A stretch of DNA of 64,000 bases from Dicyema japonicum (Eukaryota; Dicyemida; Rhombozoa; Dicyemidae), in NCBI GenBank assembly GCA_011109175.1, contig RDEW01000002.1, positions 82,579 through 146,578 of the forward strand, in the 5' to 3' direction. The notes beneath the pieces are model-generated. The model was not told the origin of the DNA, made no database searches, and saw only the letters and a program-made list of their open reading frames with translations. The position numbers were made by a program, and so were the translations under genes. Shown in pieces: positions 1-11,576 of the stretch (the first letter of the stretch is position 1; every line of letters starts with the position of its first letter).

Positions 1-1520
1 ATTTAGTGGAACATTACGAATCTGGCAATTACAGGTGGAAAGGAGAATAATATCTCCCACTGACGTCTCCTTGGGGCAAAATCGGAGATCAATCATCTCG
101 ATGACTGTTTAGAGGAGATTAACGTTAGGTGGACTATAACCGAAACAAAGTATACTGTGGAACCACTACGGGGGATATTATTATCGTTGACATGGAAACC
201 AAAAGTTTTTGTGGGATTTTCCCTCAAAAGGACAAGTTCAGTCTCGGAATTGTGTCCGTTGCAGTCCTCAACTCCGGGAACATCATTATCGGATCAGGAG
301 AAGGGAAACTTATTGAACTTGAATTTAATGGTAAAAAGTTCGTCTACAAACGGTAAGTTCCATATTCACTCCCAGAAACTTGGAAGTATCAAAGTCCATT
401 ACCTCTCTTTCCTACGCGGTCCCGGATATCAAATTTACGTCGGATGCTCAGATGGACACATTTACAGATTGAACTACAACAACTTTAGCTGTGAATTACT
501 CAACACGACGCATCAAAAACCGATCAACGACGTTTCATTTGCTCCGTATGAATTTTTGCCGGAATTTGGTAGAAATTGCTCGGATCTATTCGTTACTTGT
601 TCTTTCGAGACAATCCGTGTTTGGTTAACCGCGGAAAATATGGAATTACTGCGAATTATGGTGCCCAACATGACATGTAACTGTCTATCAATCAGCTCTT
701 CGGGAGATTGTATATTCGGGGGTAAAGGAAAGTATATTTTTAATTTAGGATTTAACGATGGGAGAATCAGAGCTTTCTACCCAAAGTCCGGTCGAGTTCT
801 ATTTACCATCGAAAATGCCCATAGCCAGGGAGTTACTGCAATGGCTGTTATGGGGGATGGAGGAAAACTTCTCACTGGTGGAGGTTTACTGTAAAGATAA
901 ACCTTTTCACAGGAGAAGGGCAGGTCAGGATTTGGCAGATCAGCCCTTCAAGCCAAAATCTACTTGTGACCTTAAAAGAACATAAAGCCTCAGTGACCTG
1001 CATAAAGATTCGAAGCGATGATAAAGAGGCCATATCCTCAAGCAAGGATGGGACATGTATTGTGTGGGATTTAGAGTTTGGCTGTAATCTGAGATTACTA
1101 GACGGTATGCCCGTAGACAGATAATTTTTGCCACGACCTTATTTCACTGCTTGTCCTACGATCATGATGAGGTCCAAATAATCGCCAGTGGAACAGACAG
1201 ACAGATTGGATATTGGGAAGTCTACGACGGATCCGCCATTAGACAGGTCACGGGTTCAGATAGCGGAACCATCAACGGAATCGACATTTCGAGATGTGGA
1301 AGATATTTTGTGACTGCTGGAGACGACAAATTGGTCAAAGTGAGATTTTGCTCATTACTCATAGTTATGGTCATATGATAAAGGAACAGTCCTCTTTGTT
1401 GGTGAGGGTCACGGAAATAGTATTCTCAAAGCTAAAATCTGTCCATATTCGCAGTACATCATCACCGTGGCATCAGACGGGTCCATATTTAAATGGAGAT
1501 TCACCAGAAAATCTGGTTGA
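1..1520 (+). CDS. CFAP52: CFAP52 (WDR16), WD40-repeat ciliary protein, 3' portion
   Basis: CFAP52 is a WD40 beta-propeller protein of motile-cilium doublet microtubules. The window opens inside the gene. Diagnostic stretches match the vertebrate family in order: CGTTTGDI (~151-180), ELLRIMVPNMTC (~641-675), NDGRIRAF (~755-778), HKASVTCIKI (~985-1012), DGTCIVWDLE (~1046-1075), ASGTDRQIGYWEV (~1184-1222) and GDDKLVK (~1321-1339). The last blade ends KWRFTRKSG with TGA at 1518-1520. Introns are tiny: 107-128 (22 nt), 353-375 (23), 722-748 (27), 884-912 (29) and 1340-1364 (25). A further break near 1084-1101 does not resolve cleanly. A one-base frameshift near 421-426, beside a CCCGG run, interrupts the conserved frame. 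Another frame stays open to 1677 with an acidic tail, so the true C-terminus could be there if one more base is missing. The identification is firm; the exact exon ends are less so. Confidence 0.93.
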
Positions 1521-1728
1521 GTTTGAGAAACCTGGGTCAGTGGCATCCAAAGTGGAAGAGCCAAATGAAAATAATAACGAAGTGACTAGTCAATGCGACA
1601 GACAGTCAGATGCTTCTGTAAAACCGGAAGATGGGGGACCTCAGGAAGAGTCGATCCATGAAATATGCGCTTCTTAACGTCTAACAAATATTTTAACACA
1701 ACTCTTTAATAAGGATTTTAGATATTCC

Positions 1729-1734
1729 AATAAA
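1729..1734 (+). promoter_or_regulatory. polyadenylation signal AATAAA after CFAP52
   Basis: A canonical AATAAA hexamer lies about 210 bases past the CFAP52 stop at 1520, or 52 bases past the alternative stop at 1677. It is followed by AT-rich sequence and is the first such hexamer downstream of the gene. Confidence 0.5.
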
Positions 1735-1799
1735 ATTATAAATATTACAGATAGTTGTGTCTAGTCGTTGTTGACGAAGCATAATCCCGTACGATTAAT

Positions 1800-1910
1800 T
1801 AAGTGAGGAAGCCATCACCGCATAGCTATGTCAGTTCACAATAGCGACTGTAACTCGCTTGAATAGCCAGCTTTCACAAAGATCGTCCAAGCGCGTGGAA
1901 ATATAAATGT
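1800..1910 (-). mobile_element. RLE-family LINE, 3' end remnant
   Basis: On the minus strand this translates to a decayed copy of the C-terminus seen in other fragments here: E-S-W-L-F-K-R-V-T-V-A-I, then a stop, then H-S-Y-A-V, matching the RISLAILRGNSHAV end of the copy at 20258-20770. The two also align at nucleotide level around ctcgcttgaatagccagc (about 1855-1872). It sits between the convergent genes CFAP52 and RPGRIP1L. Confidence 0.55.
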
Positions 1911-2362
1911 GGTTACCAGTTACTTTCGAAGTGAGATAAATCTTTTTCAAGCTACACGTACATCCGTATCCACCATTGAGGAAAATTTTTCAGTGAAGTA
2001 AGGGAGAGATAGATCTTTTATGATGCCAGCCAGGCTCTGTGTGTCTCTCGATACAGATGGATCGCATGCTGCCTCTTAGGGTTTACAGAAGACACAGAAC
2101 AGTAAAAATCCTTCAACCAGATAGAATCCTAATCGAATCCCTAACTGCCAGAAGCTGCATGTATAGAATGATAGTTAATGTGATTATGCACTGTGCCGGG
2201 AAATTGAAGGCGTCCAGGACACGAGAAAAGGTGAATAATCCCATGGCCGTCAATAGATCCGATGGTCATAGCGACAAATTCGACTGCCCCAAGTTAGCGT
2301 ATTGACTGGCAAAGGGCGACAAAATTTGTTATTTAATTTTATGGAATTTATTAAAAGTTTAA
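1911..2362. other. intergenic stretch, no gene called
   Basis: This lies between the LINE remnant and the stop of RPGRIP1L. An open frame of 88 codons at 2039-2305 (+) is rich in Arg and Lys and resembles nothing I recognise. It has no nearby exons in the same frame, so I regard it as chance or transposon debris. Confidence 0.4.
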
Positions 2363-5300
2363 TTATCTGTCTAATTCCTCATTTATTGCTGCTAGAACGT
2401 CGTAGCATTTTACAGTCAATATTAACGTCCCGATTTCTTCGTCAGTAGAATTGATCACTTTAATGTTTACTTAAAAATACCGGGAAACTGATTTTCAATA
2501 TAATCCTGTTTATTCTTGAGGATATCCTTTACATTTACTGTACAAAACCCGAGATCCTCACAATCCCCTTCTCCGTCACTTTCAGGTTCGCTGACCACAA
2601 CAAACCGAATCCTAAAATTGGGTGAACTATTACCCAGTGCTCTTCAAATCCTCTTTTATCAGCATTACAGCCAAGTTTTGACGATTTTCATAATTTTCTG
2701 AATAATTCACGTTTATGACTGCCAAATAAGCCGTTTTGAGAAAACCTTTAGTAAAATTGAAATCAAGTTTCTTGTTCGTTTTTGCTAAGGAAAATTTGGT
2801 CTCCGTTTCTTCGGGGGGTAAATTGAGAAATATATATGAGACGAACAAATTCGTTATTCGGGGGTCATTCATGATTATTTGATTTGGTAGAAAACTGTGG
2901 ATCGTTATGATTACTTCGTCACTCTAAAATCACCCCCAAGATCGACCTCATTGGTTTTTTCAATGTTCGTACTCACCTCTTCTGTAGAGAACTCAAAGTC
3001 ATCCTCATAAATATAATCTGTCTTCGACTCACTGAATGACTCGTCAAAGTCTTCTATGGTCTCGGCCATCATTATCTTTGGATCTGAAATTCTGACACGC
3101 TTCGTTTTAGGTTTCTTGGCATCTTGGGTCTTTATGTTCGGCATCAAAGACTTTTTTGGAGGATCTGGCATTTTCAGAATCGAAGGGCGTTTTTCTTCTT
3201 TCAGGGCATTTTCTAGTTGAGAGAGATTTTTATCGTCTTCAATTGAGTCATTACTCGATTCCTTTAATAATTTAATCTCTTCAATCTGTTTTTTCAAAGT
3301 CTCTTCTTTATTCAGACTTTCGGGATCTTTTATGATTATTTTGGGAGTCTTCTCTTGCGACTGAGTGCTCATTTTATCACTGGTTTCTTCAACTTTGAAT
3401 TTTTGGGAAGAACCCGATTCTGATATTTTTGGAGTTTCAATCTCTTTTTTGGTTTTCACAATTTTTTCTGGACTTGTTTTTTCACGTTTCTTGAAATCTA
3501 TTTTATCAGCAATTTCTCCATCCTTGGGTTTCACCAAGGCATCAACCTCTGATATTCTTTCATCTTTTTTGAGAGACTTGGGAGTTCTCACAAGGTCTTC
3601 ACTTTTTTCGATATTTTTTAGAGTTGGAGACTCAAGTTTGCTAAATTCAGGGTTTTCCGTAGATTTTGAAGGGATTTTATCGTCGGTTACCTTTAGGATT
3701 GGTTTTTCTGGCAAAGGTTTACGTTTTTCAGGTTCTTTACTTTGTAGAGTTTGTGCCACCATTGGCCTGATATCACCACGTGGTAGTTTCTCTGAGGGAG
3801 GTTCGATTAGTGACTCATTAATTTTTGGTGGAATCCCATGATAGACAAACGTCAATGAACCCATTGGGAGTCCCATTTTCCTGAGATAACAACAATTTTG
3901 TACCCTAAACAACTGGAACGGTCCTTGAATTACTTTACCACGTGCTAAGGTTACCAGCTGTATCTTTCCAGCACACAAATAAGAGGCATCATCCGCCTCG
4001 TTATCATCAAACACATAAACTACCAAATCCTAAGCGTCACAAACGGTAATACATTGGACTTTAGATAACTATCGAGATTGCTGGTAAAAGGAATGGTAAA
4101 GGTCTTGCTGTCGTCGAACTCTGGACTGCTGGATTTGATAATAGCAGTATCGTGGTCAGGGAAATCAAAAAATTTGTACATAACGTACAACGATGGGATT
4201 GACTCTGCTGGCTTATAATTTGACTCAACCTGTGTTTGATTTAACTGCCGTACAACGGAAAATAGTAATTTTGAGATTTATGATGCTTCCTTGTGAAGGT
4301 AGAACCACTTCCAGAGCTCTTAGACGTTCTTGATATTGTAACAGTGAAGTTTCAAACGGTTCTTTCATTTTATAGGAGTAAAATATTTCGCACACGTGGT
4401 TTCCTGCTTGATCTGTGAAAATAATACAGTCTGAAGACCAAATAGAGTGACTGAAGAGTTTATGAAGGACGTTTGAGAGTGAGCAAGCAGGTTTTTAAAG
4501 TTAATCTTGGAAGTGCCTAGTGACTTAAATGTAGTTCCTCTTGATTCGAGCAACTCCAGCTGTGCGGTCCCCTAAGTAAGTTTCAACGAATTGTAACCTT
4601 TCGTAAATAGTCGATAAAGAAGTCATCCAAAGTGACCAAATATTTGACATTGAAATCAAAAAAAGGTCTAAAATTACGCAGACACTGAAACCTATTCCCA
4701 GACACCACGTTAGTCGCCACAATTTCAAAATCGAAAAATTCAAAAATACAGAAATATGACATATTTTTGACATCTTGTCCTATCTTTTTGGCAACGACTC
4801 CCTACGAGGTAATAAATAAACCGAAACCTCTCTGATATGGAATTCGAATATATTCTGCCCTTTTTCTACTTCATATTCAAATGTCCCGTCCTAAAGAATT
4901 TGAAAGTAAACAGACCATGGCCCGTTCTTCCAAGGTATATTTCTTCTTTCCGTAAGCAATATCACTTAATTGAGCTTTGAGGGTCTCAATTTTCCTAGTT
5001 TTGGTATCTAACAAGGATTTTATTTCTCCCTGCTTGGCCAATGAATGATGTTCCTGAACTTGTAGCTTTTCATTAAGGATTGTAATCTTAAACTCAAACG
5101 TCTCCCAACTTCTTTTTGGTAGTCTTTCGATATTTTATGCTGGAGCATTAGCATTTCGTGGGTTTTCCACAATTCCGCGACAGTTTCAGCGTAGTCGACT
5201 TGCATTTTCTTGTAAGCTTCCTTCAAATCTTGGGAATAAGCTTTCTCATACCTGAATACGACAAATCCTGGTCATCAACTTTTTTTACGAAACTCAGATC

Positions 5301-6767
5301 CACTTTAGCCGGCTTATTAGCTTCCAAGAAGGCTTTATTGAGTTCGAGGATCTCTTCTTCTCTGCCCTTCGTTAACATGTCGATTTGGTTTTCCAATAGA
5401 GTTATCTTCTCTTTGAGTTCCTTATTCTCCCTAACAGAGGCAGATAAATTTTGAGAAATATTTGAATTTTGAACTAAATTTTTCAGGAAAAATACTTTTA
5501 TCCGTTGAAAGTCTCTTAATCATGTTATTTTTAGTTTCCAGTTCCACCTTCATGGCTGATTCCAGCTGAGAGATTTGGTTTTTAAGAATCTGCTCTTTTC
5601 TGTCTCTTTCAGGGTCCTTATCTTGTTTTAAGGCGCTGAATTCACCGTCAAAATCAACCTTTTTAAAAACTCGTTGTTGGCTTCCTTTAAAATTGAATTT
5701 TCCTGCTTCAACGAGATAATTTCAAGTTGAAGCTATTTTAATGAAGCTGCTCATACCTCTGAGATCTTGGAAGTGGAAGATGCGGCCAATCTCAGCTCGT
5801 TTTGGAGCATCGAGATTTTCCTGTCGTCGTCTGATTTGATCTCCGACTGTCTTCGAATCTCAGATATGAATTTGTCTGAATCTGTGTGAGAACTCAACGT
5901 TGTCTACAATATCAATGACCCGAGACCTTTTGGAGGGATAAGTACTGTTCCTGGAGAGTTTTAAATTTGTTCTTCCATTCTTGGATAGTTTTTTGACACG
6001 TGACAAGCTCGATGTTTTCTCCAAAATCGGGCTTGTTGAGATCGCTGATATTTTCCTGCATTCTCATTATTCGCTGCGTGTAGGTTTCTTCAATTTCCTG
6101 AGATTAAATTGAATTTGACTTTTATTTTTTGATTTTTGTTTTCGATTTCGATTTTTAATTCCAACATTTTATCTTCCTTGGCGGTTATTTCATCGTTTAA
6201 ACTTCGAATCCTTCTTTCGTATTCCCGATAGTTAGAAATGACTTCACCTCGCGGCCGAGGGACGCCAGTGAGGGAGCTTTAAGTAAAGGTGGTCAAGGTT
6301 ACCTTGGACGACTTGAACTCACTAACCCCGTGTTGATCCGAGAAGCTATGTTTTGGTAGGATTTTGACTGAGTCGGGTCATTGGCTTTATTTGCAGCAAT
6401 TTGATCTTCAGTTGCTTTACGTTATTTTTTAGTTGAATATTTTCAGTTTTCAAGAAGTTATGGTCTCCTTATATTCCAGGTCCCTTTCTGTATAATAATA
6501 TAAGTCATCAGTACCTGGTGGAGTTCCCCTTTGCTGATCCCTGGCCATTCTAAGAAGTTTTGTAGCCATCCTCAAATTAGCTAAAGGGATTACTTTTTCA
6601 TTTTTTGATCTTTTTGGTTCATTTCAGTCTTCAAATCAATGATATAATCGTATGAACGGAGATATAGATCTTCGAGTTCCTCCCGGTCGCATTTTGATAT
6701 TATAAACACCTGGTTTTTCGCCGGAATGAGAAATTCTTAATTTTTAATTCGAAAATTCACCAGACAT
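2363..6767 (-). CDS. RPGRIP1L: RPGRIP1L-like ciliary transition-zone protein
   Basis: RPGRIP1L is a coiled-coil and C2-domain scaffold of the ciliary transition zone that binds RPGR and NPHP4. Order on the minus strand: start ATG at 6767-6765, then a 25-nt intron (6760-6736). The N-terminal [10 protein letters not shown] and [16 protein letters not shown] follow (~6.7-6.5 kb). A long coiled coil (~6.4-5.0 kb) includes [14 protein letters not shown] and then [12 protein letters not shown] (~5.0 kb). First C2: [15 protein letters not shown] (~4.7-4.6 kb). Second C2: [18 protein letters not shown] (~4020). A Lys/Glu-rich linker follows (~3.8-2.95 kb). After a 20-nt intron (2914-2895) comes the RPGR-interacting domain: [36 protein letters not shown] and [14 protein letters not shown]. 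The stop is at 2365-2363. Several frame changes in the coiled coil and second C2 look like further short introns, and some may be indels. RPGRIP1 is the alternative paralogue name. Confidence 0.9.
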
Positions 6768-6951
6768 TGTCGGTTACTATGACAATAATTGAATGTTTAA
6801 AGTCATTAAATTTCCGAGTAAAAAAAAACTATAAAAATTTTAAATTAATTATTACTAAAATAACTGATATTTTAATTTTTATTGTAAACCTTAATTGTGG
6901 GGCAATTTTTGTTTCAACTTGCAGATTTTGAGTGAATCATTTTAATCTTCG
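6768..6951. promoter_or_regulatory. putative bidirectional promoter interval
   Basis: The RPGRIP1L start (6767, minus) and the next plus-strand start (6952) are 184 bases apart and point away from each other. The interval is strongly AT-rich. No specific binding site can be named; the role is inferred from geometry. Confidence 0.35.
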
Positions 6952-7209
6952 ATGACGAGCATGACAGACGAATTGCTGACCAGAAGAGCTACGGAGCCCA
7001 TAGAAAACCACTTCAAGAATCTAACTACTTCCAACAACGCTGGCTGGAATCACCAAATATGTTTCCGAAAAGCAAAATCTGGAAATGGCAAAAACTCAAC
7101 AAAAAGTAAATTTTTATATCTTCGAAGCTTAAAACGGGAAAGTCATGACGCTGATGGCCTCAAGGCGAAAATCTTCAAGTCAGAACCCATAAGCTATAAA
7201 ACGATATGA
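6952..7209 (+). CDS. unidentified short or truncated gene start
   Basis: An ATG opens MTSMTDELLTRRATEPIENH just downstream of the RPGRIP1L divergent start. An overlapping frame reads ITKYVSEKQNLEMAKTQQK (~7046-7107), which looks like coiled coil and ends at a possible 22-nt intron, gtaaatttttatatcttcgaag (~7108-7129). The frame choice is uncertain because two or three frames stay open. The sequence then runs directly into a 5'-truncated R2-like element from about 7205, so the gene may have lost its 3' part. I do not recognise a family. Confidence 0.35.
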   Translation: MTSMTDELLTRRATEPIENHFKNLTTSNNAGWNHQICFRKAKSGNGKNSTKSKFLYLRSLKRESHDADGLKAKIFKSEPISYKTI

Positions 7210-7940
7210 TCAAATATTCAGTACCCTTCCGTCACAAGGTATTCTATCGCAACCCACGCGTCGATCTTAAGTCGTCGAAAACACAGATAAAACACGGTTA
7301 CAACTCACCTCGATAGGAATCGTTGCACACCTATGTGCAGCAATATGTTTGGGATCATAGGGATCGATCAACAAATAAATGTTCTCATTGTAAGTCTAGG
7401 AACATCTCGGTTCATCAGTTAGCCACTCGGTGCGGATCCATGTTCTAATAGGAGCACGTGTGGAGGCGTAACGAGGTATAGAGGAGTATTCATCTTCTAT
7501 TATGCAATAAGTATGGTATTCACCAACCAGAAAGTTCGGACTCATAAGGTGGAATCTTGGTAGAGAACACCTATGTTTAAATCTAGGTGGACAGGTTGTC
7601 AGAACTTTGGTGTTAGTCAAGAACATTAATATAGAACATTAAATATTGTGGTATACGACATGGATTCGGTCGAGTCTTAATTATACAAGTAGGAATCACG
7701 TCTCAAAACCGTTTGCAAAAAGTGAAGATGGAGAAAAAAGGAAATAAAACGAGATGAGGTAGATGCTTGGTTACAAAATCTTCGTTATTCTATAGAAATG
7801 AAGAATTGAAACAACGTACCATATGGTCTATCTAAAAAAGTGTAGGATTAGAAAAGAAGCATCAGGCATACTAACAATCAACTGTTTTAAAAAAAACCCT
7901 TAAAAACTTTACACTGAAGACAGGAGACAAAATCCGGTAT
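7205..7940 (+). mobile_element. degenerate, 5'-truncated copy of the R2-like LINE
   Basis: The sequence aligns along its length with 15440-16140 of the intact element. Shared blocks include the gtcga-cttaagtcgtcga segment (7261 versus 15482), the zinc-knuckle region with gccactcggtgcggatccatg, and the endonuclease region with catcacgtctcaaaaccg. Numerous substitutions and indels break all frames. It covers only the C-terminal zinc-finger and endonuclease coding part and lacks the RT, as expected for incomplete target-primed reverse transcription followed by decay. Confidence 0.85.
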
Positions 7941-8864
7941 TGAATTAATTTTGACAACTTACTCGTATTTAACATCTTAACAAACCAGTTGAATTAACCA
8001 ACAATAAATTCACTGATCTTTTTGTTAAGCAGATATTTAATAACCTGGCGTACACCCACGAATTAAAGCTATACATCCATATCAAATAAGGACATTTGGG
8101 TACAATTATAAAAAAATATCTACAAAATAGAAATCCAATATGTCTACAACAAACTTCTTTATCAAACATAGGATTCTAAAAATATTTTTTTCAGTATAAA
8201 AAATCAAAATTTTATATTGAGTGACCTAGAAAATAATAATTACTTTACGAAAAAAATTTATTAATATATATTAGAACTAAATTCATTAGAAGGTTACCTA
8301 AATTATGATATGACGTGTTCATTCAATATTTTTATGTTGTTAATATTTTTTATCTTTCATCACAAAAATTGGAGCTTAGTTTGATCTACATGGTATGAAA
8401 TTTTATTGTTTTTTGACGAATATCCATGCGAATGTATTTTATAATTTACAAATCGATGCACTCGCCGATGAGATCCGCCTTTTTATTGAGATTTGCTAAA
8501 GGCACTTTCTACCACACCAAATTTTGAAGAATCAATTAAAACAAGAATGTGTTAATTATACTGCCAAATAATTACCAAGGAATAATTTTCATATTGTGTG
8601 CAATAATATTGCCTTAAATCGACAAGATCTACAATGACCAATAAGCAATAAAAGGCTTAATTACTGGTTTATTAGCAAGCATTTGTTTAGACAAAAATTG
8701 CTAGGATTAATAATTTACCTGACAATAAACACATTTAGATACCACAGTAGCCACTTCACTACGTCTTGGACCATAAATGTTAAGTGACAATAAACTACAT
8801 GATTTATCACGTCCAGAGTTATTTAGATTGAGCATAATTAAATCCACAAATATACCACTTCAAT
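7941..8864. other. AT-rich intergenic stretch
   Basis: There are no long coding frames, no RNA gene and no recognisable repeat, only AT-rich sequence with poly-A and poly-T runs. Confidence 0.5.
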
Positions 8865-9068
8865 CTATTTTAGTTTTAATTCAGCTTCCTCAAAACAAAA
8901 AAATCGCAACTCTCGACCATTTTTAGTAATGTAAGCCGCGGATTCATTGAAACTGATAATTTGTGCATATCGTTTGACTTTTTGCCCTTTCTCTTCAGTC
9001 AATAAGTCCTGATTCACTGAAAATCTTAATTTTTCAATTGCTTCTCGTGTTAAATCCACTATAACCAT
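8865..9068 (-). CDS. hypothetical 67-residue protein
   Basis: A complete minus-strand frame starts with ATG at 9068-9066 (MVIVDLTREAIEKL...) and ends ...FCFEEAELKLK before TAA. The composition is that of a real protein, with balanced hydrophobic residues and Lys/Glu-rich helices, and it is more GC-rich than the surrounding AT-rich DNA. There is no signal peptide or membrane segment. No family is recognised. It could be a single-exon small protein or the last exon of a gene whose upstream exons are not visible in the AT-rich DNA above 9070. Confidence 0.45.
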   Translation of the reverse strand: MVIVDLTREAIEKLRFSVNQDLLTEEKGQKVKRYAQIISFNESAAYITKNGRELRFFCFEEAELKLK

Positions 9069-9659
9069 TTTTTTAATTGATATTTAAAAAAATTATGTAA
9101 TAATTTTTATTTTTTATTATTAATAATTTCTTCAATGAAATGTTTTCTGAAAAATTTTTTTTTTCGTATTTTGAGCATTGACCTCGCAGCTGTGGACTAA
9201 TAATAATAATTAAGAATAAAAAGTTTAAAAAGTTCTTTAAATGTTTCTTGTATCGTGTAACAACCCATCTTCTCTGCCTACCACTGCACAATTTGTGTCA
9301 AGTTGATGAAATAATAAAAAATTAAATTGAACGTAAAAAGTTCGTCTTATTCGTCACAATGTCGCAAGATATATGACAAGTGGTAGGAATAAATCTAATT
9401 TTAGCTCGGACCTATATGAAATTTTATTTTCCAAATCTTTTCCACGTCACTTTTGTTTCATTTATAATACACAACTGTGCTCTAAAAATAAATCCTACTT
9501 CACAGATGTTGATAACCTGGCTTTGACATTTGATTGATTTTTTATGTTTTATATTTCTTGAAATTATTTCATTATCCAAAGTAGATTCACTAATTTATAA
9601 TGATTCATTGTTAAATAATAATAATAACGGCCTTTTCACGAGAGCCATAATATTTATAG

Positions 9660-9945
9660 CTCCGCGTAGCAGGACACTCACTTTAAGTAAAGAACAGTTA
9701 ATATTAACTAATCAAGGATTGATCTTCACTTCTTTTTTTTCTTTTTCTTGTGTGTGGGTCTATTCTAGACAATCCAGTTACGCAGTGAGTGTCCACTGAT
9801 GACGGCATCACTCGTCAAACCCTTTCTGCGTCGTAGATGCGTGGAACCTTCAACCAGGTGAACAGCAGCGAGAATCGAACCCGTAACCTAAGCCACTTTA
9901 GCCCGACACCTAACCACTATGCCTCACTATGCCACTGTTAAATGT
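9660..9945 (-). repeat. tRNA-derived SINE candidate
   Basis: On the minus strand the segment begins with a tRNA-like head: an A-box-like GCATAGTGGTTAGG (~9935-9920) and, about 35 bases further on, a canonical B box GGTTCGATTC (~9885-9875). An unrelated body of ~200 bases follows, reaching ~9670. GTCC-CACTC blocks in inverted orientation occur at 9671-9680 and 9785-9795. The head does not fold into a full cloverleaf with a matching acceptor stem, so a working tRNA gene is unlikely. Similar A-box pieces occur near 41715 and 60000. Confidence 0.4.
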
Positions 9946-10579
9946 ACATGTTATTTCCAAAAAGTTTCGTCCATTAGATTTTAGAAAATTATAAACGATT
10001 CATCACCTTACATTACGTAGAATGAAGATACAAGTGGAATGAGTTTCTACTTTTTAGGCGATATTGGCTACTAAAAATAGCAAATAATTATGAAGATAAT
10101 TCTATAACCATGATAGTCATCCATTTCTAATAAGAACCAATCAGGTGGATATAAATTTGAAAAAAGATTTTTAGCTTTATCAGTAGCAGACACACTGCAC
10201 CAAACAATGCTGAAGCTTTTGTTCTTCATTACATAATCAGGACTTAGTCTCTTGATTTTTTATAAACCGCCTTCATAGAGACTTACTACATCATCAAAGA
10301 TGACTTTGGTGAAATGGAAATTCATTGAATTACAGGTTTTTAAATGATTATTTTATTTCTTTTGACACGACACACCCCCTGGACAATTGTTCGTTTTCAA
10401 TATACATTCTGACATCGATTTGGATCACCAAGCGTCCCAAAACTGATGTTGTTCAAAAAATCGAGGTAATAACAAAGTGAAAAGTTTTTAATGAGAAAAA
10501 AATTTCAGAGCACTAATACAAAAAACCATTGATTATGAACTTTTTTTTAATTAATTAAATTATTATTTGGTAAAGAAAA
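9946..10579. other. AT-rich intergenic stretch
   Basis: No coding frame with protein-like composition was found, and no repeat or RNA gene is recognised. Confidence 0.4.
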
Positions 10580-10775
10580 GAAAAGAAAGTAAATGGTCAT
10601 AGAGCGGCTATTTTTAATACGTGAATATTCCCTTTTGGATGGCGAGCGAGACTCGATCAATTAATTGGAAGCGCTCACGAGGGTCCCTTTATCATGTAGC
10701 GATCCGATTCCCTAGACGACTCAAGAATTCCAGCGTTGCAGCCGCAAGAGAATCATACGTATCAATGTCGAATGG
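10580..10775 (-). mobile_element. RLE-family LINE, 3' end fragment
   Basis: On the minus strand the segment reads VPFDIDTYDS, then LEFLSRLGNRIA, then RDPRERFQL and DRVSLAIQ. This is the expected C-terminal order of this LINE family: the block after the endonuclease core, then the terminal RISLAIQRGN-type motif. It is interrupted by two stops. No upstream domain is present, so the copy is heavily 5'-truncated. Confidence 0.7.
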
Positions 10776-11576
10776 AACAATTATTATGAACTATAACAAA
10801 GAATTGACTTTTTTGTTGTAATAATTAATAAAAGAGAAGAAGAATGCATTTCTCTCTAGTATTGGACGATGGTTTGTTTCGAAGGGATGCGAGCATCGCG
10901 AGGCAAAGGCTCGTATTGGCGGTGATCAGTGGGAACGACTTTCAATCCTGGCCTTTTAACTACGACTTACATACTGACCATAACCTCAATCCTCATGAGG
11001 ATCCCACAAAAACATAAGTTAATGAACACTCCGAGAACTAATGTTAACTTCTCTAAGGCGATATGGTCCGACTTGACATATTATATCAAACTACACCTTC
11101 AGGCCTTCCGGATAGAAGACTTCAGCGCTATTGACGCCGCTGTTCAAATACCTAACGTGATTATCTCCGAGCTCGCAAAAGATACATTTCGATGGTCGCC
11201 CTCAACGTCTATCACATCCAATTGATGCTAATACGAAAGCTCTAATCTTAACGAGAAATAATCTGAAGAAATTCGAAAGACAATCAGTGAAAATATCTGA
11301 AAGGATTTCAAAACCTAATAAAGAAATCACACGGAACATCACAAAACACTACAATGAACATTGGGAATCTGTTTTTAAAAAATTGCTATGAATAATGTAT
11401 CCTCAACTGTATTATTAAATCGATAAGGAGGCTCAAGAAATTCTCTCATATTTAATTGGACATCGAGAACCTGGATGTTTGACAAGGTATTGGTCGAATA
11501 AATTAATGTCCAAATATAACTTTTTTCAACGCGTAGGTCCATTTAGTAATCAGAAAAATGAATAACTCATCCCGTC
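10776..11576. other. stretch without a called gene
   Basis: Two moderately long plus frames exist: 10929-11225, and one at about 11420-11560 reading YLIGHREPGCLTRYWSNKL. Their composition is protein-like but I match them to no family. They are probably decayed transposon coding sequence, given that LINE fragments lie on both sides. Confidence 0.3.

Noticed and set aside
1294-1677. A 127-codon frame as an alternative CFAP52 C-terminus
   Set aside because: Before 1500 it is out of phase with the conserved WD40 frame; I kept the stop at 1520 but noted the alternative in the gene entry.
2039-2305. An 88-codon gene between CFAP52 and RPGRIP1L
   Set aside because: It has no recognisable domain, no supporting exons, and sits beside LINE debris.
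3365-3841. A 158-codon plus-strand frame, Ser/Phe-rich
   Set aside because: It is the antisense shadow of the Lys/Glu-rich linker of RPGRIP1L; Lys and Glu codons read backwards give Phe, Leu and Ser.
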